Shown here one piece after another: positions 52,491 to 54,869 of a stretch of 54,869 nt of DNA (within the stretch, counting starts at the first letter, position 1; every line of letters starts with the position of its first letter). The position numbers and the translations under genes were made by a program. Source of the DNA: Gemmatimonadota bacterium (GTDB lineage: Bacteria; Gemmatimonadota; Gemmatimonadetes; Gemmatimonadales; GWC2-71-9); NCBI GenBank assembly GCA_003222085.1, contig QHUK01000016.1, positions 1 through 54,869 of the forward strand. The letters run 5' to 3'. A model generated the notes under the pieces. That model was not told where the DNA came from and did not search any database. It was given only the letters and a program-made list of their open reading frames with translations.

Positions 52491-53656
52491 TCTGGGCTCG
52501 TCGTCGCACCGGCTACCCGCAGCGCCTCGCGCGCTACGCCAGCGTCGTGCACCCGGAACAGGCGCGCACCGCGCTCCCACGCGAGGGCACACGCCACGGC
52601 CGTGGCGCGATCGCGGTCCTCGACCGGCCGCCCGGTGGCGGCCCCGAGGAACCGCTTCCGGGACGGTCCCACCGCTACAGGATAGCCCAAGCCGACCACC
52701 GTTGCCAGCTCATCGAGCAGCCGGAAGTTCTGCTCGGGGGTCTTCGAGAACCCGAAACCCGGGTCCACCACGATGCGCTCCCGCGCGACGCCCCCGGCCT
52801 CCGCCCGCGCCGCCGCGGCGCCGAGCTCCGCCGCCACGTCCGCCGCCACGTGCCCGTACACGGCGAGCGAGTCCATGGTGTCGGGCGTGCCGCGCATGTG
52901 CATGACGATCACCCCGGCCCCTCCCTCCGCCACCACCCGCGCGAGGTCGGGATCGAACGCCAGCCCCGACACGTCGTTGATCACCGCCGCGCCGGCGGCG
53001 AGCGCGGCGCGCGCCACGCCCGCCTTGCGCGTGTCCACCGAGACGGGGCCCAAACCCCGGCGCACGAGCTCCGCGATCACCGGCGTCACTCGCCCGATCT
53101 CCTCCTCGGCCGGCACCGGTGCGGCGCCGGGCCGCGTGGACTCACCCCCGATATCCAGCAGCTCGCACCCGTCGGCCACGAGCCGCTCCGCCTGCGCCAC
53201 CGCGCGGTCCACCGTCGCGAAGCGCCCGCCGTCCGAGAACGAGTCCGGCGTCACATTCACGATGCCGATGAGGACGGGGTGATCGAGGCTCACAACGCTG
53301 CCCCCGGCGACGGGCCAGCGGCGCGGCGGCTCGGCGTAGCTCGCGAGGAAGCGGCCCAGCTCCGGCGCCAGGCGCTCGAGGCCGGGCGGCAGACGGTCGG
53401 GGCGCGCGAGCGGTGCGAGGCGGCTGGCAGGCGCACCCACCAGCGCCCATCCCTCTCCGGTGAGCACGTCGGCGCCGGCCTTCGCGCCCCAACGCACCAG
53501 GCTTTCGCGCTCCGTCTCCGTAATCTCGTCGAGGAGGATGACGAGGGCCTGTATGCCGGTCGCGGCGAACCAGGCGGGCTGGGCGTCCCAGCCGCGGGCC
53601 GCGAGCGCCGCGCGCACCGCTTCCGGGGTGTGCGCAGCGAGCGGCGTCAGCCTCAC
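52487..53656 (-). CDS. folP: Dihydropteroate synthase
   Basis: Folate-pathway enzyme joining DHPPP and p-aminobenzoate. The GTG at 53656 overlaps the permease stop (GTGA), giving 389 aa. The catalytic TIM barrel starts near 125 (IGIVNVTPDSFSDGG, ELLDIGGESTRPGA, VSVDTRKAGVA, VVDPGFGFSKTPEQN, VGPSRKRFLG). An N-terminal extension of about 115 aa (AFVILLDEITETERESL-type region) makes it longer than the usual 280 aa; similar extensions occur in some phyla. Confidence 0.93.
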   Translation of the reverse strand: MRLTPLAAHTPEAVRAALAARGWDAQPAWFAATGIQALVILLDEITETERESLVRWGAKAGADVLTGEGWALVGAPASRLAPLARPDRLPPGLERLAPELGRFLASYAEPPRRWPVAGGSVVSLDHPVLIGIVNVTPDSFSDGGRFATVDRAVAQAERLVADGCELLDIGGESTRPGAAPVPAEEEIGRVTPVIAELVRRGLGPVSVDTRKAGVARAALAAGAAVINDVSGLAFDPDLARVVAEGGAGVIVMHMRGTPDTMDSLAVYGHVAADVAAELGAAAARAEAGGVARERIVVDPGFGFSKTPEQNFRLLDELATVVGLGYPVAVGPSRKRFLGAATGRPVEDRDRATAVACALAWERGARLFRVHDAGVAREALRVAGATTSPD

Positions 53657-54825
53657 GTCGCCCGCAGGGCGTTGACGATGTTCAGGCGCGCGGCCCGCAC
53701 CGCCGGGAGGAAGCCCCCGACCACGCCCATCACCACGGCGAAGACCAGGGCGCGCGCGATCACGCCGGGCGAGAGTGCGAACCCGAACCCGATCTCCGAG
53801 AAACTCTGGAAGTTGACGACGGAAATCCGCTCGAACGACAGGAGCGCGGCGAGCGCGACCCCGAGGGCGCCGCCCACGAGCGCGAGCACCACGGACTCGA
53901 CCAGGAACGCTCCCAAGACGCTCCGTCGCCTGAACCCGAGGGCTCGGAGGGTGCCCACTTCGACCGTACGGTTCGCGACCGCCGCGTACATCGTGATCAT
54001 CGCCCCGATCATGGCCCCGAAGCTGAAAATCGTGGTCACGACGATTCCGAGCGTCCGGATGAACGTGGCAAGGGTCTTGGACTGTTCCTGGTAGTAATCG
54101 CGCTCGTGCTTGAGCTCGACGTACTGCATGCGGGGGTCGGCCTGGAGTCGGGCTTTGAGCTGGTCGAAGCCGCCGGGTTGGGCGAGACGGAACGTCACAG
54201 ACGAATACACCGGGCGCCCGAACGCCTGCATGAACTGATCGACGTCGCCCCAGATCTCGGAGTCGAAGGCCGTGCCGCCCGCGTCGGCGATGCCGACGAC
54301 CGTCCAGCGGTCGCCGCCGAAGGCGAGCTCCGCCCCGAGGGCCACGCCCTTGAACAGCGTGGCGATGCCCTTCCCCACGACCACTTCGTGGGTACCGAAC
54401 TGGAAAGGCCGTCCCTGGACGATGTGGACTCCGGGCCGGAGCTCCAGCGCCCGGGGGGACACGCCCCGAATCGACACGTTGCCGAGCGCGTTGCTCTTCT
54501 TCTTGTAGAGGTCGATGACCAGGACCCCTTCCCGCGACAGGAGCGCGCGACCTTCGGCCCCCCGCGCCACGCCGCTCTCGACTTCGAGCACGTCCGCCGT
54601 GGCCCGGTCGATCTGACTCGACAGCTCGGACGTCGCCGAGCGCCTGAGCACGATGACGTTGTCGGGCGAGCCGGTCTCGATGAGGGCCGCTTCCAGGCCG
54701 CGGGCGAGCATGAGTACGCCGGCGAACACGAATACCACGAGCGCCACGCCGCCGACGGTGAGCGCCGTGGTGAGGCGGCGGGCCCAAAGGCTCCGCCAGA
54801 TATACGAGAACGGGATCCGCATCAT
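53653..54825 (-). CDS. MacB/FtsX-type ABC transporter permease
   Basis: Membrane subunit of a MacB/LolC-like ABC system, 390 aa. One N-terminal membrane helix (about 20-42), a periplasmic MacB-type domain (about 45-265), then three helices (about 268-390) ending in the FtsX core ALRAT tail. VEVGTLRALGFRRRSVLGAFL is the coupling-helix region. The paired ATG codons at 54825/54822 leave the exact start open. The partner ATPase should lie beyond the window edge. Confidence 0.9.
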   Translation of the reverse strand: MMRIPFSYIWRSLWARRLTTALTVGGVALVVFVFAGVLMLARGLEAALIETGSPDNVIVLRRSATSELSSQIDRATADVLEVESGVARGAEGRALLSREGVLVIDLYKKKSNALGNVSIRGVSPRALELRPGVHIVQGRPFQFGTHEVVVGKGIATLFKGVALGAELAFGGDRWTVVGIADAGGTAFDSEIWGDVDQFMQAFGRPVYSSVTFRLAQPGGFDQLKARLQADPRMQYVELKHERDYYQEQSKTLATFIRTLGIVVTTIFSFGAMIGAMITMYAAVANRTVEVGTLRALGFRRRSVLGAFLVESVVLALVGGALGVALAALLSFERISVVNFQSFSEIGFGFALSPGVIARALVFAVVMGVVGGFLPAVRAARLNIVNALRAT

Positions 54826-54831
54826 GGCGGG

Positions 54832-54869
54832 TTATCCCACCGTCCGCAGGCCGACGACAATCGGCATGC
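54832..54869 (-). CDS. C-terminal fragment of an upstream gene (unidentified)
   Basis: The last bases encode the end of a minus-strand frame, MPIVVGLRTVG followed by TAA, 6 bp before the permease start. It is too short to identify; by position it may be a further ABC-transporter component. Confidence 0.3.
   Translation of the reverse strand, partial: MPIVVGLRTVG

Overview
The window is high-GC bacterial chromosome that is almost solid with genes and almost entirely one-stranded. After the tail of one plus-strand gene (mazG, up to 286), every gene is on the minus strand, so the genes are best read from high to low coordinates. Protein content points to a Gemmatimonadota-like organism. The cues are a diaminopimelate-type division and cell-wall cluster, an MglA/Roadblock/DUF4388 signalling set, a type-2 IleS, and GTG/TTG starts fused to the preceding stop (GTGA, ATGA, TTGA, TGATG). 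The phylum is inferred from recognised proteins, not from a marker tree. No rRNA, CRISPR array, transposase, integrase or phage gene was seen. No gap between genes exceeds 300 bases; the largest, 107 to 124 bp, hold repeats or palindromes.

Region 1 (54869 to 44542) is housekeeping: an ABC permease, folP, cdaA (c-di-AMP synthesis), a YggS-type PLP protein, a DivIVA-like protein, purine nucleoside phosphorylase, ileS, a DksA/TraR zinc-finger protein, lspA and an RluD-type pseudouridine synthase.

Region 2 (44549 to 26100) is the most unusual part. It is one dense array: cheW, cheY, cheA, cheC, a 900-aa TPR protein, a DUF4388/TPR protein, a TPR-Roadblock protein, two Roadblock proteins, an MglA-type GTPase, a protein with two tandem DnaA-type AAA+ domains and no DnaA DNA-binding domain, a second DUF4388/TPR protein, cheR, cheD, cheB, two further cheW genes, a TPR protein, a membrane-anchored metallopeptidase and a 61-aa membrane protein. 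There is no chemoreceptor and no flagellar or pilus gene. This looks like a chemosensory pathway joined to a small-GTPase polarity module and to an AAA+ machine borrowed from replication initiation.

Region 3 (26085 to 23984) holds tRNA-Val, a secreted TPR protein and tRNA-Asp with its promoter and a strong intrinsic terminator.

Region 4 (23973 to 8403) is a complete division and cell-wall (dcw) cluster without mraZ: rsmH, ftsL, a PASTA penicillin-binding protein, murE, murF, mraY, murD, ftsW, murG, murC, ftsQ, ftsA, ftsZ. It runs into an M23 peptidase, a lone hisA, a von Willebrand-like membrane protein, ftsY, recG and asnS.

Small repeats are scattered through the window: heptamer arrays (ATTGCGG, GGAACGC, GGGAAAC and GATGCGG types), usually in inverted pairs, and several palindromes. 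Some lie inside coding sequence and are translated in frame (mazG, the 590-aa membrane protein, cheA).
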